From UBA5078 sp964538025 (lineage in GTDB: Bacteria > Pseudomonadota > Gammaproteobacteria > Pseudomonadales > Pseudohongiellaceae), in contig CAZICZ010000001.1 of the NCBI GenBank assembly GCA_964538025.1, positions 248,001-312,000 on the forward strand: a DNA stretch of 64,000 bases. Direction: 5' to 3'. The notes under the pieces are model-generated. The model saw nothing but the letters and a program-made list of their open reading frames with translations. It did no database searches and was not told where the DNA came from. This document shows, piece by piece, positions 44,499 to 53,677 of the stretch. Every line of letters starts with the position of its first letter. Position 1 is the stretch's first letter. A program made the translations under genes and the position numbers.

Positions 44499-45203
44499 CT
44501 ACTGCGCGTCCAGCACCGTCCAGTGAACGGTATCCGATACCTGCGTGCCATCGGACAAACCGAGGGTGATCTGCACGGTATGCGCGCCCGCCCCCAGCAA
44601 GGCATTCATCCCCGGGCACCGCAGACTGCTCCCCTGCTGAAGACTTTCGGAACGCAGACACGTCGCCAGCACTGCCGACACATCGGTTCGCTGCGCCGTG
44701 CCCTGATTGGGGCCCCACAGAAACGCGGTGCCGGAAATGACAGCCGCCGGGGTTTCCATAATCAGCACAAGATCAATGGCCTGGCGCGACGTGTAGGTGC
44801 CGCTGGGGGGCGACAGATGAAATCCCGGTGCGGCAGCGGCAACGGTCACCTCCTGAACCGGACCAGATGCGACACCGTTGATGCGGACAGAAACCTGATA
44901 CACGCCCGGTCGCAGGGCGCCCACTGAAGTGCTGAAATCGAGCGGCACGACTACCGCAGGGCACAGGGCAACGGGGTTGCCGCGAATATCGGTTTCCAGA
45001 AGGATCTGCGTGTCCACGATCCGCACTTGGGTGTTGACCAGCTGGCAGCCATCGCCCTTGAGACCCTGCACACTCACGTCAATCATGCTGCGCTCGGTGG
45101 GGTGTGTCGGGGTCACGGTGAGTGACGTGACTTCCCCCCATTGGGCAAGCGCGTGGCTTGCCATCAGGCAGTAAGCACACAAAATGAGGGATAAAAATCG
45201 CAT
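44499..45203 (-). CDS. hypothetical secreted protein
   Basis: Not recognised. It is 234 aa with a signal peptide ending ALA before QWGEV. The mature part looks like two immunoglobulin-like beta domains: one from about 25 to 118 ending VSVRINGV, and one from about 125 to 230 with FHLSPPSGTYTSRQAIDLVLIMET and HTVQITLGLSDG. Two Cys pairs could form disulfides. It is convergent with rimK and lies upstream of the ABC transporter operon end. Extracellular or periplasmic binding is a guess. Confidence 0.7.
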   Translation of the reverse strand: MRFLSLILCAYCLMASHALAQWGEVTSLTVTPTHPTERSMIDVSVQGLKGDGCQLVNTQVRIVDTQILLETDIRGNPVALCPAVVVPLDFSTSVGALRPGVYQVSVRINGVASGPVQEVTVAAAAPGFHLSPPSGTYTSRQAIDLVLIMETPAAVISGTAFLWGPNQGTAQRTDVSAVLATCLRSESLQQGSSLRCPGMNALLGAGAHTVQITLGLSDGTQVSDTVHWTVLDAQ

Positions 45204-45290
45204 CTGATGAGCCTCCGCGACGACCAGGAAAGCCTGGCTACATGACAGGCTCTATCCTAGCAAGTGCCCGTCACACGGGGGTGACGGGAA

Positions 45291-46289
45291 TCACAGAGGC
45301 GCGTCGTAGAGATGACAGGAGACCGGCTGGGCGTCGCGACTGAGCACAGGCGCCTTTTGCGAACAGACGTCCATGGCCTTGGGACAGCGTGTGTGGAAAG
45401 CGCACCCGGAGGGCGGGTTGATGGGCGAGGGAACATCCCCCACCAGGATCTGGCGGTGCGCCTGATGATGGGGATCCGGGACCGGAATCGCCGAGATCAG
45501 CGACTGCGTGTAGGGATGGCGGGCCGTGCGGTAAATGCTCTCACCTTCCCCCGATTCCACAATTTTGCCCAGATACATGATCGCGATGCGGTCGGAGATA
45601 TGTTTGACGACGGCAAGATCATGGGCAATGAACAGATAGGAGAGCGTGTACTCCTTCTGCAGGTCGATCAACAGATTGAGAATCTGACTCTGAATGGACA
45701 CGTCCAGCGCGGAGACCGGTTCATCGCAAATGATCAGTTTCGGGTTCAGGGCAATGGAGCGCGCGATGCCAATGCGTTGCCGCTGACCGCCGGAAAACTC
45801 AAAGGGATAACGCGTGACCGAACGGGCCGGGAGCCCCACAACATCGAGCAGTTCACGGACGCGCTGCTGCCGATAGGCCCGATCCCCGATCTTGTGAATC
45901 TGAAACGGCTCTTCCAGAATCTGTCCAATGGTATGGCGTGAGTTCAGGGACTCCATCGGGTCCTGAAAAATCATCTGGATGTCGCGGCGATAGGGCAGCA
46001 TGTCCTTGCGGCCGAGCTGCGCGATGTCCCTCCCCTCAAACACTATTTCACCGGAGGTCGGCTGATACAGGCGCGCGATACAGCGACCCAGAGTGGATTT
46101 GCCACACCCGGATTCCCCTACCAGTCCCAGGGTTTCGCCCGGGTGAATCTCGAAGCTGACACCGTCCACCGCTTTGTTGAATTTGCCCGTGCGCATGAAG
46201 ATGCCTTCCTTCACGGGAAAATGCATACGCAGGTCGCGCACACTCAGCAGGGGCGCCTTTGCATTGACGTTCAAGGGAATCACACTCAT
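45291..46289 (-). CDS. peptide ABC transporter ATP-binding protein (OppF-type; Yej-like system)
   Basis: Cytosolic ATPase of 332 aa. Walker A GESGCGKST, signature LSGGQ variant FSGGQRQRIGIARSI, Walker B LIICDEPVSALD and switch histidine in IAHD are intact. The C-terminal oligopeptide transporter extension carries CAFHTRCPKAMDVC, whose four cysteines bind an Fe-S cluster or metal in this family. It overlaps the OppD-type gene by 4 bp and is last in a six-gene operon. Confidence 0.92.
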   Translation of the reverse strand: MSVIPLNVNAKAPLLSVRDLRMHFPVKEGIFMRTGKFNKAVDGVSFEIHPGETLGLVGESGCGKSTLGRCIARLYQPTSGEIVFEGRDIAQLGRKDMLPYRRDIQMIFQDPMESLNSRHTIGQILEEPFQIHKIGDRAYRQQRVRELLDVVGLPARSVTRYPFEFSGGQRQRIGIARSIALNPKLIICDEPVSALDVSIQSQILNLLIDLQKEYTLSYLFIAHDLAVVKHISDRIAIMYLGKIVESGEGESIYRTARHPYTQSLISAIPVPDPHHQAHRQILVGDVPSPINPPSGCAFHTRCPKAMDVCSQKAPVLSRDAQPVSCHLYDAPL

Positions 46290-47320
46290 GCCACAGCACT
46301 CAATTTGAAATGCGGGCTGTCTCCGCCCGCGACGGCGTTATCTCTGATGGCCTGCCAGTGGTAACAGGCTACCTCGTGTCCCGGCGCCAGAGCTTCCGTG
46401 CCGGGCGGTGCAACGAGACAGGCGTCCGTGCGATACGGGCAGCGGTTCTCAAACCGACAGCCCTTGGGCATGTCGAGCAGGCCGGGCACCATGCCGGGAA
46501 TGATGGCAAGGCGAGATTTGGGCGGCGTCTCGAGGCGGGGAATCGAATGCAGCAACCCTTGGGTGTAGGGATGGCTTGGACGATCAAACACGTCATACAC
46601 ACTGCCACGCTCAGCAATCTTGCCGGCATACATGACCACGACTGAATTGGACGTCTCTGCGATCACGCCCAGGTCATGGGTGATGAGCATCACCGACATG
46701 CCGGACTCTTTTTGCAGGGATTTGATCAACTCCAGAATCTGCGCCTGAATGGTGACATCCAGTGCCGTGGTCGGTTCATCCGCAATCAGCAAGCTGGGCT
46801 GGCAGGCCAGTGCCATGGCAATCACCACGCGTTGTCGCATGCCGCCGGAGAGCTGGTGTGGGTATTCCGTCATGCGGATATCCGGTGAGGGGATGCCCAC
46901 CTTGTCGAGCATCTCGATGCCTTCGCGCACCGCCTGTTCTTTGGAAATCTTCTTGTGCAGCAACAGCACTTCGGTGAGTTGCCGTCCAATCGTATGCACG
47001 GGATTGAGCGCCGTCATGGGCTCCTGAAACACCATGCCGATGCGGGCGCCACGGACTTTTTGCATCTCGGCCAGCGAGAGGGACACCAGGTTCTGCCCCT
47101 GCAACAGGATCTGCCCGCTCACAATTTCGCCCACCGGTTGGGGCAGCAGCCGCATGATGGAGAGCGCGGTCACACTCTTGCCGCATCCGGATTCACCCAC
47201 GATGCCCAGCGTTTCGCCCTGTCTGAGATCGAAGCTGACATCGTCCACGGCGCGCACGCGCCCCTCGTCGGTGGAGAACTCCGTCACCAGATTTTTGACT
47301 GAAAGGATTACATCCGACAT
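46286..47320 (-). CDS. peptide ABC transporter ATP-binding protein (OppD-type; Yej-like system)
   Basis: Cytosolic ATPase of 344 aa, partner of the OppF-type subunit. Walker A GESGCGKSVT, signature LSGGMRQRVVIAMAL, Walker B LLIADEPTTALD and His in ITHD are present. The C-terminal CRFENRCPYRTDAC cluster is also present. In enterobacterial Yej systems the two ATPase halves are fused in YejF; here they are separate genes. It lies 6 bp downstream of a binding-protein gene. Confidence 0.92.
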   Translation of the reverse strand: MSDVILSVKNLVTEFSTDEGRVRAVDDVSFDLRQGETLGIVGESGCGKSVTALSIMRLLPQPVGEIVSGQILLQGQNLVSLSLAEMQKVRGARIGMVFQEPMTALNPVHTIGRQLTEVLLLHKKISKEQAVREGIEMLDKVGIPSPDIRMTEYPHQLSGGMRQRVVIAMALACQPSLLIADEPTTALDVTIQAQILELIKSLQKESGMSVMLITHDLGVIAETSNSVVVMYAGKIAERGSVYDVFDRPSHPYTQGLLHSIPRLETPPKSRLAIIPGMVPGLLDMPKGCRFENRCPYRTDACLVAPPGTEALAPGHEVACYHWQAIRDNAVAGGDSPHFKLSAVA

Positions 47321-47326
47321 AGGCGA

Positions 47327-49294
47327 CTATTGCTCTTTGTATTGGTCATACACATTGATCTGTGGCGGGAAGCGCTGTCCGCTGCGGCGCGCGGCCAAGG
47401 TCTGTTCCTTCATGTCTTCGTCAATCCAGTGCACAAATGCGTCTTCGGCATAGCTGGAATATTTTACGTTGAAATCCTCCGGCCATCGGACCCATCGCCA
47501 GGAGCCATGCCAGTAAAAGGGTTCCACAAAGCCGGGCACGAAGGAGGCGTGATCATGGTGCATCTGGGTCATCTGGTGGGCCAGTTGCACCATTTCATCC
47601 TTGTCTGAGGATGCCGTGTATTGATCGATCAACTGATCAAGTTCATAGATCGCCACACTCTCCATGTTATTGGTCTGGGGCTTGATCTTGCGATCGGGAT
47701 TGACGCTGCCATCCTCAAGGAAGGCATCGTCATAGGCATTGTCGGAATGGTAGCTGTCCCAGTAACGGGGATAGAGTTCAACGCCATAATTGAGCGCGAT
47801 GAAATAAATATCGTGCTGCTTTTCGTGGACTTTGCGCGACCCCGCCGCCACGTCCATCATCTCCAGCCGCAGGTCAAGACCCGCCTTGATGGCCTCTTCC
47901 TTCAGAATCGGAAAGATGTCGCGGTAGCGCTCATAGTGCGTCGACAAGGTGAAGGAGAGCCGTTCGCCCGCGGCATTCATCAGAATGCCATCCGGACCAC
48001 TGCGATCGAACCCCGCCTTGGCAAAGTGTTCACGGGCCAGGGCGATATCAAACGGGCGCGCGCGCACCTCGGGATTGGAATACTCGCCGTACCCCACTTG
48101 TGCCGAATCCAGCCGGGTGAAATCCCCCCGGAAATAATTGCTCAGCACCAAGGCCCAGTTGGACGCGTACTGAATGCCCAGACGCACATCACGCGAGTCC
48201 AGATGCGGGCGGGCAGTGTTGATCCACAGACCCCAGGGCGCACGGGGACCGCCATTGTAAAACGTGGCCTTTTCGATATAGCCGGCCTGCACGTCCGGGT
48301 CGCTGTCGGGCAGATGCTCGTACCAGTATTCGGCGGTGCGAATCTTGAACTGGTCGATATCGCCCCGCCGGAATGCTTCAAACTGGTTGGCGGTGTCGCG
48401 GATGACGGAAAAACTGATGCGGTCCATATTGAAACGGTTGCGGAAGAACTTCAGGTCCTGTGCCCACCAGTTCTCCACATGGGTCATGACGATGTTGGTG
48501 CCCATGCGCACATTTTCAGGACGAATCTCGTAGGGCCCGGCATTGGGCACGAAGCGCCACTGGTAGACCTCGGTGAGATCGGGTCCCCAGTCTCGGTAAA
48601 AGTGTTCGGGAACGGGGGGGAAACCCAGGGCCAGCGCATCCATGTCGGGTTTGGCCTCGACCATGGTGATCGAGAGCGTGTGGTCGTCATACTTGGTGAT
48701 GTTGGCGTACTGGGTGCCGTACCAGTTGGCAGACCAGGGATCATTGACGTAGTCGGAAAGGAAATAGAAAAAGGTAAAGAAAAAATCATCCACGGTCACC
48801 GGCTCGCCGTCGGTAAAGCGCGCCGCGGGATTCAGCCGCGCATAGACCGTTTTGCTGGGCATATCCACGGCCCATTCGGTGGCGATGGCCGGATGAAAGG
48901 AGAAGGCATTGGGGTGCCGATGGGCCAGCGTCATGGTGGTGTAGTCAAACCAGCGGCGGAACTCGCCATTGGAATCCGGCCCATTGATGCGCAATGTGGC
49001 GGGAAAGTCGGGCATGTATTCGTATTGGGTTCCGCCCTTGCGGGCATTCGGGGAGCCGATATCGTCCAGCTCGGCACCATTGCGCCACTGCAGTCCGGCG
49101 GGGATATCAGCGGGGGTCTTGAAGGAATAACGCTCGGGATGCTCGGCATAAAACGCCATGGCAAGCGCATGCACATCAACGCCCGATGTGGCGGCATCCT
49201 CTTCCTGACCGCTGTCTGATCCGCAGGCCACCAGCCCCAGTGTCAGCACCAAGGCTCCTACGCTGCGCCAGGGACGCGAGAACCATGCGCTCAT
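47327..49294 (-). CDS. peptide-binding lipoprotein 1 (family 5, YejA-like)
   Basis: Periplasmic solute-binding lipoprotein of 655 aa anchored to membrane. The lipobox LVAC lies about residue 21-24 in TLGLVACGSDSG. Large SBP_bac_5 domain includes ATLRINGPDSN, a SADDFFFTFFY-like segment and NGGPRAPWGLWIN. YejA proteins bind peptides and microcin C-like compounds. A paralogue is encoded directly upstream with 4-bp overlap and aligns over full length, so this is a tandem duplication. Second copy in a two-copy arrangement. Confidence 0.9.
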   Translation of the reverse strand: MSAWFSRPWRSVGALVLTLGLVACGSDSGQEEDAATSGVDVHALAMAFYAEHPERYSFKTPADIPAGLQWRNGAELDDIGSPNARKGGTQYEYMPDFPATLRINGPDSNGEFRRWFDYTTMTLAHRHPNAFSFHPAIATEWAVDMPSKTVYARLNPAARFTDGEPVTVDDFFFTFFYFLSDYVNDPWSANWYGTQYANITKYDDHTLSITMVEAKPDMDALALGFPPVPEHFYRDWGPDLTEVYQWRFVPNAGPYEIRPENVRMGTNIVMTHVENWWAQDLKFFRNRFNMDRISFSVIRDTANQFEAFRRGDIDQFKIRTAEYWYEHLPDSDPDVQAGYIEKATFYNGGPRAPWGLWINTARPHLDSRDVRLGIQYASNWALVLSNYFRGDFTRLDSAQVGYGEYSNPEVRARPFDIALAREHFAKAGFDRSGPDGILMNAAGERLSFTLSTHYERYRDIFPILKEEAIKAGLDLRLEMMDVAAGSRKVHEKQHDIYFIALNYGVELYPRYWDSYHSDNAYDDAFLEDGSVNPDRKIKPQTNNMESVAIYELDQLIDQYTASSDKDEMVQLAHQMTQMHHDHASFVPGFVEPFYWHGSWRWVRWPEDFNVKYSSYAEDAFVHWIDEDMKEQTLAARRSGQRFPPQINVYDQYKEQ

Positions 49295-51255
49295 TGCAGC
49301 CCCCGGAACTGGTCATAGACTTCGATATGGGGTGTCAGCGCGCCGCCATCACGACGGGTATCGAGGATGCGCTGCTTGTTTTGCGGATCAATCCAGAACG
49401 CGAACATCTCAAAGGGTTCGGTCGTAAAGCGGTAGTTGAAGCCTTCGGGCCATTGCACCCAGGACCAGTAGGCGGTGCGGTAGAAGGTTTCCACGAAGCC
49501 TGGTGAGAACGAGGCATACTCCCACACGCGCTGCTGGATCATGTGCGAGAGTTCCACCATGCGGGCACGGTCTTCGGAATCGTCGTACTCCTCGATCCAC
49601 TGATCGAGTTCAAAGTCCGCCACTTCCTGAATATTGTTGGTCTGGGTTTTGACCTTGCGCTCCGGATTCACGGAGCCGTCCTCGAGGAAGGCATCGTCGT
49701 AGGCGTTGTCGGAATGGAAGTACTGCCAGTAATCGGGATACATCGACAGCGAGGGCGAGAAACTGACGAAATAGATGTCGTGCTGACGCTCCTGCACCTT
49801 GCGGAAGCCCGCTGCTCCGTCGAGGATTTCGATGCGCAGCTCCAGCCCGGCCTTGATCGCCTCTTCCTTCAGGATGGTGAATACATCGGAAAACCGGTCA
49901 TAGTGAGTCGTCAGGGTGAAGGCCAAACGTTCTCCCTGCTCGTTGACGAGAATGCCATCCGGCCCCCGCCGCGTGAATCCCGCCTTCGCAAACAGGGCCT
50001 CGGCCTTGGCAATGTCGAACGGGCGCGGTTGGATTGCAGGGTTGGTGAAGTCGGGATAGCCATCGTTCTGCGTTTTAAGCCGCTCCATGTCCCCGCGGAA
50101 ATAATTGCTGATTACCAGATCCCAGTTCGCGGCGTACTGAATGCCTTCGCGGATATCCCGATTGTCCAGCAGGTGACGCGAGGAGTTCATCCACAGCCCC
50201 CAATTGCTGCGTGGGCCACCATTATAGAACGTCACTTTATGAATAAACCCGTTGGCCACATCCGGGTCTGAATCCGGCAGGTTGTCATACCACATCTCCG
50301 CCGTGGAGATCCGCATCATGTCGATATCGCCGCGCCGGAAGGCTTCCCAGCGCTTGGGAGCATCACGAATGACGGACAGGTTGATGCGGTCGGTGTTGTA
50401 GAGGTAGCGCCAGTACTTGTTGTCCTTTGCCCACCAGTTTTCCTTGCGCTGCAACACGATGCGCACGCCCATGTCGATATTCTGGTCATCGATGAAATAG
50501 GCCCCGGCATGCGGCTCATAGCGCCACTGGTAGCGCTCCGGATAGTCCGGCCCAAGTTCCTTGTAGAAGTGCTGGGGAACCGGCGCGAGGAACAACGCGT
50601 ATTCCGCCATGTCGGGCTTGGCGGTGGTCATGGTGATCGAGAACGTCAGATCATCGTAGCGGGTGATATTGGTGTATTCGTTGCTGTAATGATTGTTCGA
50701 GAACGGCGCCTGAATGTACTCGGACAGATAGAAGAAAAACGAGAAGAGCTGATCATCGGAGGTAATGGGCTGGTCGTCTGTCCAGCGGGCATTCGGATTG
50801 ATCTTGATGTACACCTTCTTGTTGGGCTGATCGATCGCCCACCGCTCGGCAATGCCGGGGATATACGCCTGGGTATTCGGATGGGGAATGGCGTAGGTCA
50901 TGCGGTAATAGCCGCTGATCCACGAACGTGAGGAAAAATTCGAGTCCGGTCCGGTATAGCGCAGCGTGGGCGGGAAGTCCTCGATCGTGTGAAAGAACGT
51001 ACCGCCCTTTTTAGCATCGGGTGAGCCAATTTCCGGTTGGTCCATGCCGTCTTCCCAGACGAGGTCGGCCGGAATATCCGCCGGGGTGGCGAAGGTAAAC
51101 AGATCGGGGTGAGCGGCGTAATAGTCCTGCACCTCCTGGGTGTTGTCGAGGTCACCGGGAGCCATGGCGGTCTGCGAGTCGTCACTGCCGCCGCAGGCGG
51201 TCAGGAGGGCTGCAAGGGCAAGCAGCGCATACTTCAGGGGCTGTGTTGTCATCAT
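49291..51255 (-). CDS. peptide-binding lipoprotein 2 (family 5, YejA-like paralogue)
   Basis: Periplasmic solute-binding lipoprotein of 654 aa. The signal peptide has lipobox LTAC (ALLTACGGSDD). The mature sequence matches the neighbouring copy block by block: DIPADLVWEDG, KKGGTFF, PPTLRYTGPDSNFSSR, FYNGGPRSNWGLWMN, DIYFVSFSPSLSMYPDYW, NAYDDAFLEDGSVNPERK. Differences are spread throughout, so the two copies are old and may bind different ligands. It follows the permease genes by 35 bp and overlaps the next binding protein by 4 bp. Confidence 0.9.
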   Translation of the reverse strand: MMTTQPLKYALLALAALLTACGGSDDSQTAMAPGDLDNTQEVQDYYAAHPDLFTFATPADIPADLVWEDGMDQPEIGSPDAKKGGTFFHTIEDFPPTLRYTGPDSNFSSRSWISGYYRMTYAIPHPNTQAYIPGIAERWAIDQPNKKVYIKINPNARWTDDQPITSDDQLFSFFFYLSEYIQAPFSNNHYSNEYTNITRYDDLTFSITMTTAKPDMAEYALFLAPVPQHFYKELGPDYPERYQWRYEPHAGAYFIDDQNIDMGVRIVLQRKENWWAKDNKYWRYLYNTDRINLSVIRDAPKRWEAFRRGDIDMMRISTAEMWYDNLPDSDPDVANGFIHKVTFYNGGPRSNWGLWMNSSRHLLDNRDIREGIQYAANWDLVISNYFRGDMERLKTQNDGYPDFTNPAIQPRPFDIAKAEALFAKAGFTRRGPDGILVNEQGERLAFTLTTHYDRFSDVFTILKEEAIKAGLELRIEILDGAAGFRKVQERQHDIYFVSFSPSLSMYPDYWQYFHSDNAYDDAFLEDGSVNPERKVKTQTNNIQEVADFELDQWIEEYDDSEDRARMVELSHMIQQRVWEYASFSPGFVETFYRTAYWSWVQWPEGFNYRFTTEPFEMFAFWIDPQNKQRILDTRRDGGALTPHIEVYDQFRGLQ

Positions 51256-51290
51256 GGCAATAGTCTCCCGGGAACAAGGGGTCAGGACAT

Positions 51291-52364
51291 TTATTTATAC
51301 AGGGTGAATTTTTTCGGGTCGAACGATTCGCGAATGGCCTCCCCTACAAAGGTCACCAGCGTCAGCAAGACGACGAGTGTCCCGAAGGCGGACATTACGA
51401 TCCAGGGCGCCGTGCGCAGGGTTTGCGTGCCCTGCTTGAGCAATTCGCCGAGACTGGGCGTGGGCGGCGGCAAACCAAAACCAAGGAAGTCCAGCGCCGT
51501 GATGGCCGAGATGGCGGACACAATGGTGAAGGGCATGAAGGTCACGAGTGTGGACAGCACGTTGGGCAGAATATGGCGGAACACGATGCGCGTGTTGGAG
51601 GCTCCCAGCACCCGCGCGGCAGCGACGTAGTCCCGGGATTTTTCCTTGTAGGTTTCCGTGCGCATGTAATAGGTCATCGAGGTCCACGAGAACAGGACCA
51701 TGACACTGAGCAGGATCAGAATCCGCGCAAAAATGGAAAAGGCATCGGGGATCACCGAGAACACGATGATCACCATGTACAGAAAGGGAATATTGCTCCA
51801 GATTTCAATCAGGCGCTGACTCAGAATATCGAACATCCCGCCCAGATAGCCCATGGCACACCCCACCGCCACACCGATCAGATACACCGCCGCCATGAAC
51901 CCGATGGCAAATATCAGCGCGATGCGGGTGCCGAAAAACAGGCGGGCCAGAATGTCGCGACTGGTCGTGTCGGTGCCCAGATAATGCTGCTTTTCGGCAT
52001 TGGGCGCCTCGGGGCGGAAAATACCAGTGGAGGCATCGTTTTCAAACGGGCTATAGGGAATCAGGGGCATGAGCACCCAGTTGTCGGACCCGGTCTGCTC
52101 GAAGTGTGCTTTGAGTTCGCGGTAATTGGTCTCGTAGGGGTAGTCCAGGCCAAAATCGGTGCCGGGATGAAAGGCCGAATAGGTCGGGTAGAACAGCTCT
52201 CCCTCGTAACTGACTATCAGCGCCTTGTTGTTGATCAGCAATTCTCCCACCAGGCTCAGCAGCAGGAATCCGACCAGGATCAGAAAGCTGTAATACCCGC
52301 GCTTGATCTCGCGGAAGCGGCGCAGTTTTTTGACGGTTTGCGGGTTCAGCGTCAACAGCTTCAT
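51291..52364 (-). CDS. peptide ABC transporter permease (YejE/OppC-like)
   Basis: Inner-membrane permease of 357 aa with six helices. After an N-terminal helix (about 27-45), a periplasmic section of about 110 residues includes FHPGTDFGLDYPYETNYRE and YLGTDTTSRDILARL, as in YejE. The conserved EAA loop reads AARVLGASNTRIVFRHILPN. It overlaps no neighbour; the YejB-like gene is 9 bp upstream. Spacing and order match yejB-yejE. Confidence 0.9.
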   Translation of the reverse strand: MKLLTLNPQTVKKLRRFREIKRGYYSFLILVGFLLLSLVGELLINNKALIVSYEGELFYPTYSAFHPGTDFGLDYPYETNYRELKAHFEQTGSDNWVLMPLIPYSPFENDASTGIFRPEAPNAEKQHYLGTDTTSRDILARLFFGTRIALIFAIGFMAAVYLIGVAVGCAMGYLGGMFDILSQRLIEIWSNIPFLYMVIIVFSVIPDAFSIFARILILLSVMVLFSWTSMTYYMRTETYKEKSRDYVAAARVLGASNTRIVFRHILPNVLSTLVTFMPFTIVSAISAITALDFLGFGLPPPTPSLGELLKQGTQTLRTAPWIVMSAFGTLVVLLTLVTFVGEAIRESFDPKKFTLYK

Positions 52365-52373
52365 GGCAGCATC

Positions 52374-53390
52374 CTAATTGAACCGAATGCGCGGATCGAC
52401 CAGCGCCACGAGTATGTCGGAGAGAATATTGCCGATCAGCAGGAGCAGACTGGCGAGAAATACCACGCCCATCACCACCGGATAATCGCGGTCGACGATC
52501 GAGGTCAGGCCCAGCAGCCCGAAGCCGTTGATGTCGAAAATCGTCTCGATCAGGAAGGAGCCGGAGACCAGCAGCGTGATGTTCTGCCCGAAGGTGGTGG
52601 CGATGGGAATCATGGAGTTGCGTAGCGCATGCCCCGTCACCGCCTTGCGAAATGACACGCCCTTCGCGATGGCCGTGCGCACGTAATCGGAGGCGAGATT
52701 GTCCATCAGGTGGTTCTTCAGCAGCAATGTGACCAGGGCAAAACTGCCCATCATGTAGCAGACCAGTGGCAATGCGGAATGCGAGACGAGGTCCTTGATC
52801 TTGCCCCACAGGCTCAGGTCATCGAACTGCAGGCTAACGAAGCCGCCCATCGGGAACCACTCCAGCCGCACGGAAAAATACAGCAACAGAAGCGATCCCA
52901 GTGCGTAGCCGGGAACGGCATAGCCGATAAAGATCAGGATCGAGCTGATGTTGTCCACCGCTGTCCGGTGTTTGATGGCCTTGACGATGCCGAGCGGGAT
53001 GCAGATAGCGTAGGTGAGGATGAGGGTGATGATGCCGTAATAGAGCGATACGGGAAATCGGCTTGACATGACGTCCCACACGGGCTGGTTGTATCGATAC
53101 GACGTGCCCAGGTCTCCCGTGGCGACCTTGCCTACCCATTCGACATAACTTTGCAGTACCGGTTTGTCAAAGCCGTAATATTCCCGCAGCCGTGCCAACT
53201 GCGCTTCGGAGAGGGCCATGTTCTGTCCGGCCGCCGCACCGCGAGTGCTGCCGCCCGCCATCTGCGCTTCCATGATGGCGCGTTCAATCGGTCCCCCCGG
53301 AACAAGGCGGGTGATGAGGAAAACGATGATGGTAATGCCAATCAGGGTTGGAGGAATCAGCAGCAAACGGCGAAGGAAATAGTCACGCAT
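52374..53390 (-). CDS. peptide ABC transporter permease (YejB/OppB-like)
   Basis: Inner-membrane permease of 338 aa, first gene of the six-gene Yej-like operon. The N-terminus MRDYFLRRLLLIPPTLIGI, the RLVPGGP loop, the YGFDKPVLQSY region and the EAA loop TAIAKGVSFRKAVTGHALRNS fit the OppB family. AAGAAGA lies just upstream of the ATG. Its promoter must lie in 53391-53677, 287 bp that separate it from the Opp operon. Confidence 0.9.
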   Translation of the reverse strand: MRDYFLRRLLLIPPTLIGITIIVFLITRLVPGGPIERAIMEAQMAGGSTRGAAAGQNMALSEAQLARLREYYGFDKPVLQSYVEWVGKVATGDLGTSYRYNQPVWDVMSSRFPVSLYYGIITLILTYAICIPLGIVKAIKHRTAVDNISSILIFIGYAVPGYALGSLLLLYFSVRLEWFPMGGFVSLQFDDLSLWGKIKDLVSHSALPLVCYMMGSFALVTLLLKNHLMDNLASDYVRTAIAKGVSFRKAVTGHALRNSMIPIATTFGQNITLLVSGSFLIETIFDINGFGLLGLTSIVDRDYPVVMGVVFLASLLLLIGNILSDILVALVDPRIRFN

Positions 53391-53587
53391 TCAAATCTTC
53401 TTGCTCGTCAGGAGTGATAATGATCGGGACTCTCTTGGGTCATGGAACCGGTGAGCATACCCGGTTTTAGGGTTAGAACGAAGAATAAACTCGTTTCTTA
53501 CACAGCATCGTAAGGGCGCCAGCCACTGCAGCGGGTCAGTGGCCTGTCATCAGGCTGTCATCTCTTTCAGGCACACTGCCCTCGTGT

Positions 53588-53674
53588 TTCGGTCCGTCGG
53601 ACATTGACGGTTTGCCGAAGAGACACTGCACCTCTCCTTACAATGGTCGCCCCGTGGGGTGGCCATTTTTTTTT
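53588..53674 (+). terminator. plus-strand intrinsic terminator with upstream structured hairpin
   Basis: An 11-bp stem ATGGTCGCCCC / GGGGTGGCCAT with two wobble pairs (53643-53666) is followed by a run of T's to 53674, a strong terminator for plus-strand transcription. Upstream, 53588-53619 folds as TTCGG...CCGAA with inner CCGTC/GACGG, and 53522-53543 has GCCACTG/CAGTGGC. No plus-strand gene ends here. For the minus-strand genes the T-run is on the wrong side. A short plus-strand RNA is a possibility. Confidence 0.6.
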
Positions 53675-53677
53675 GCT

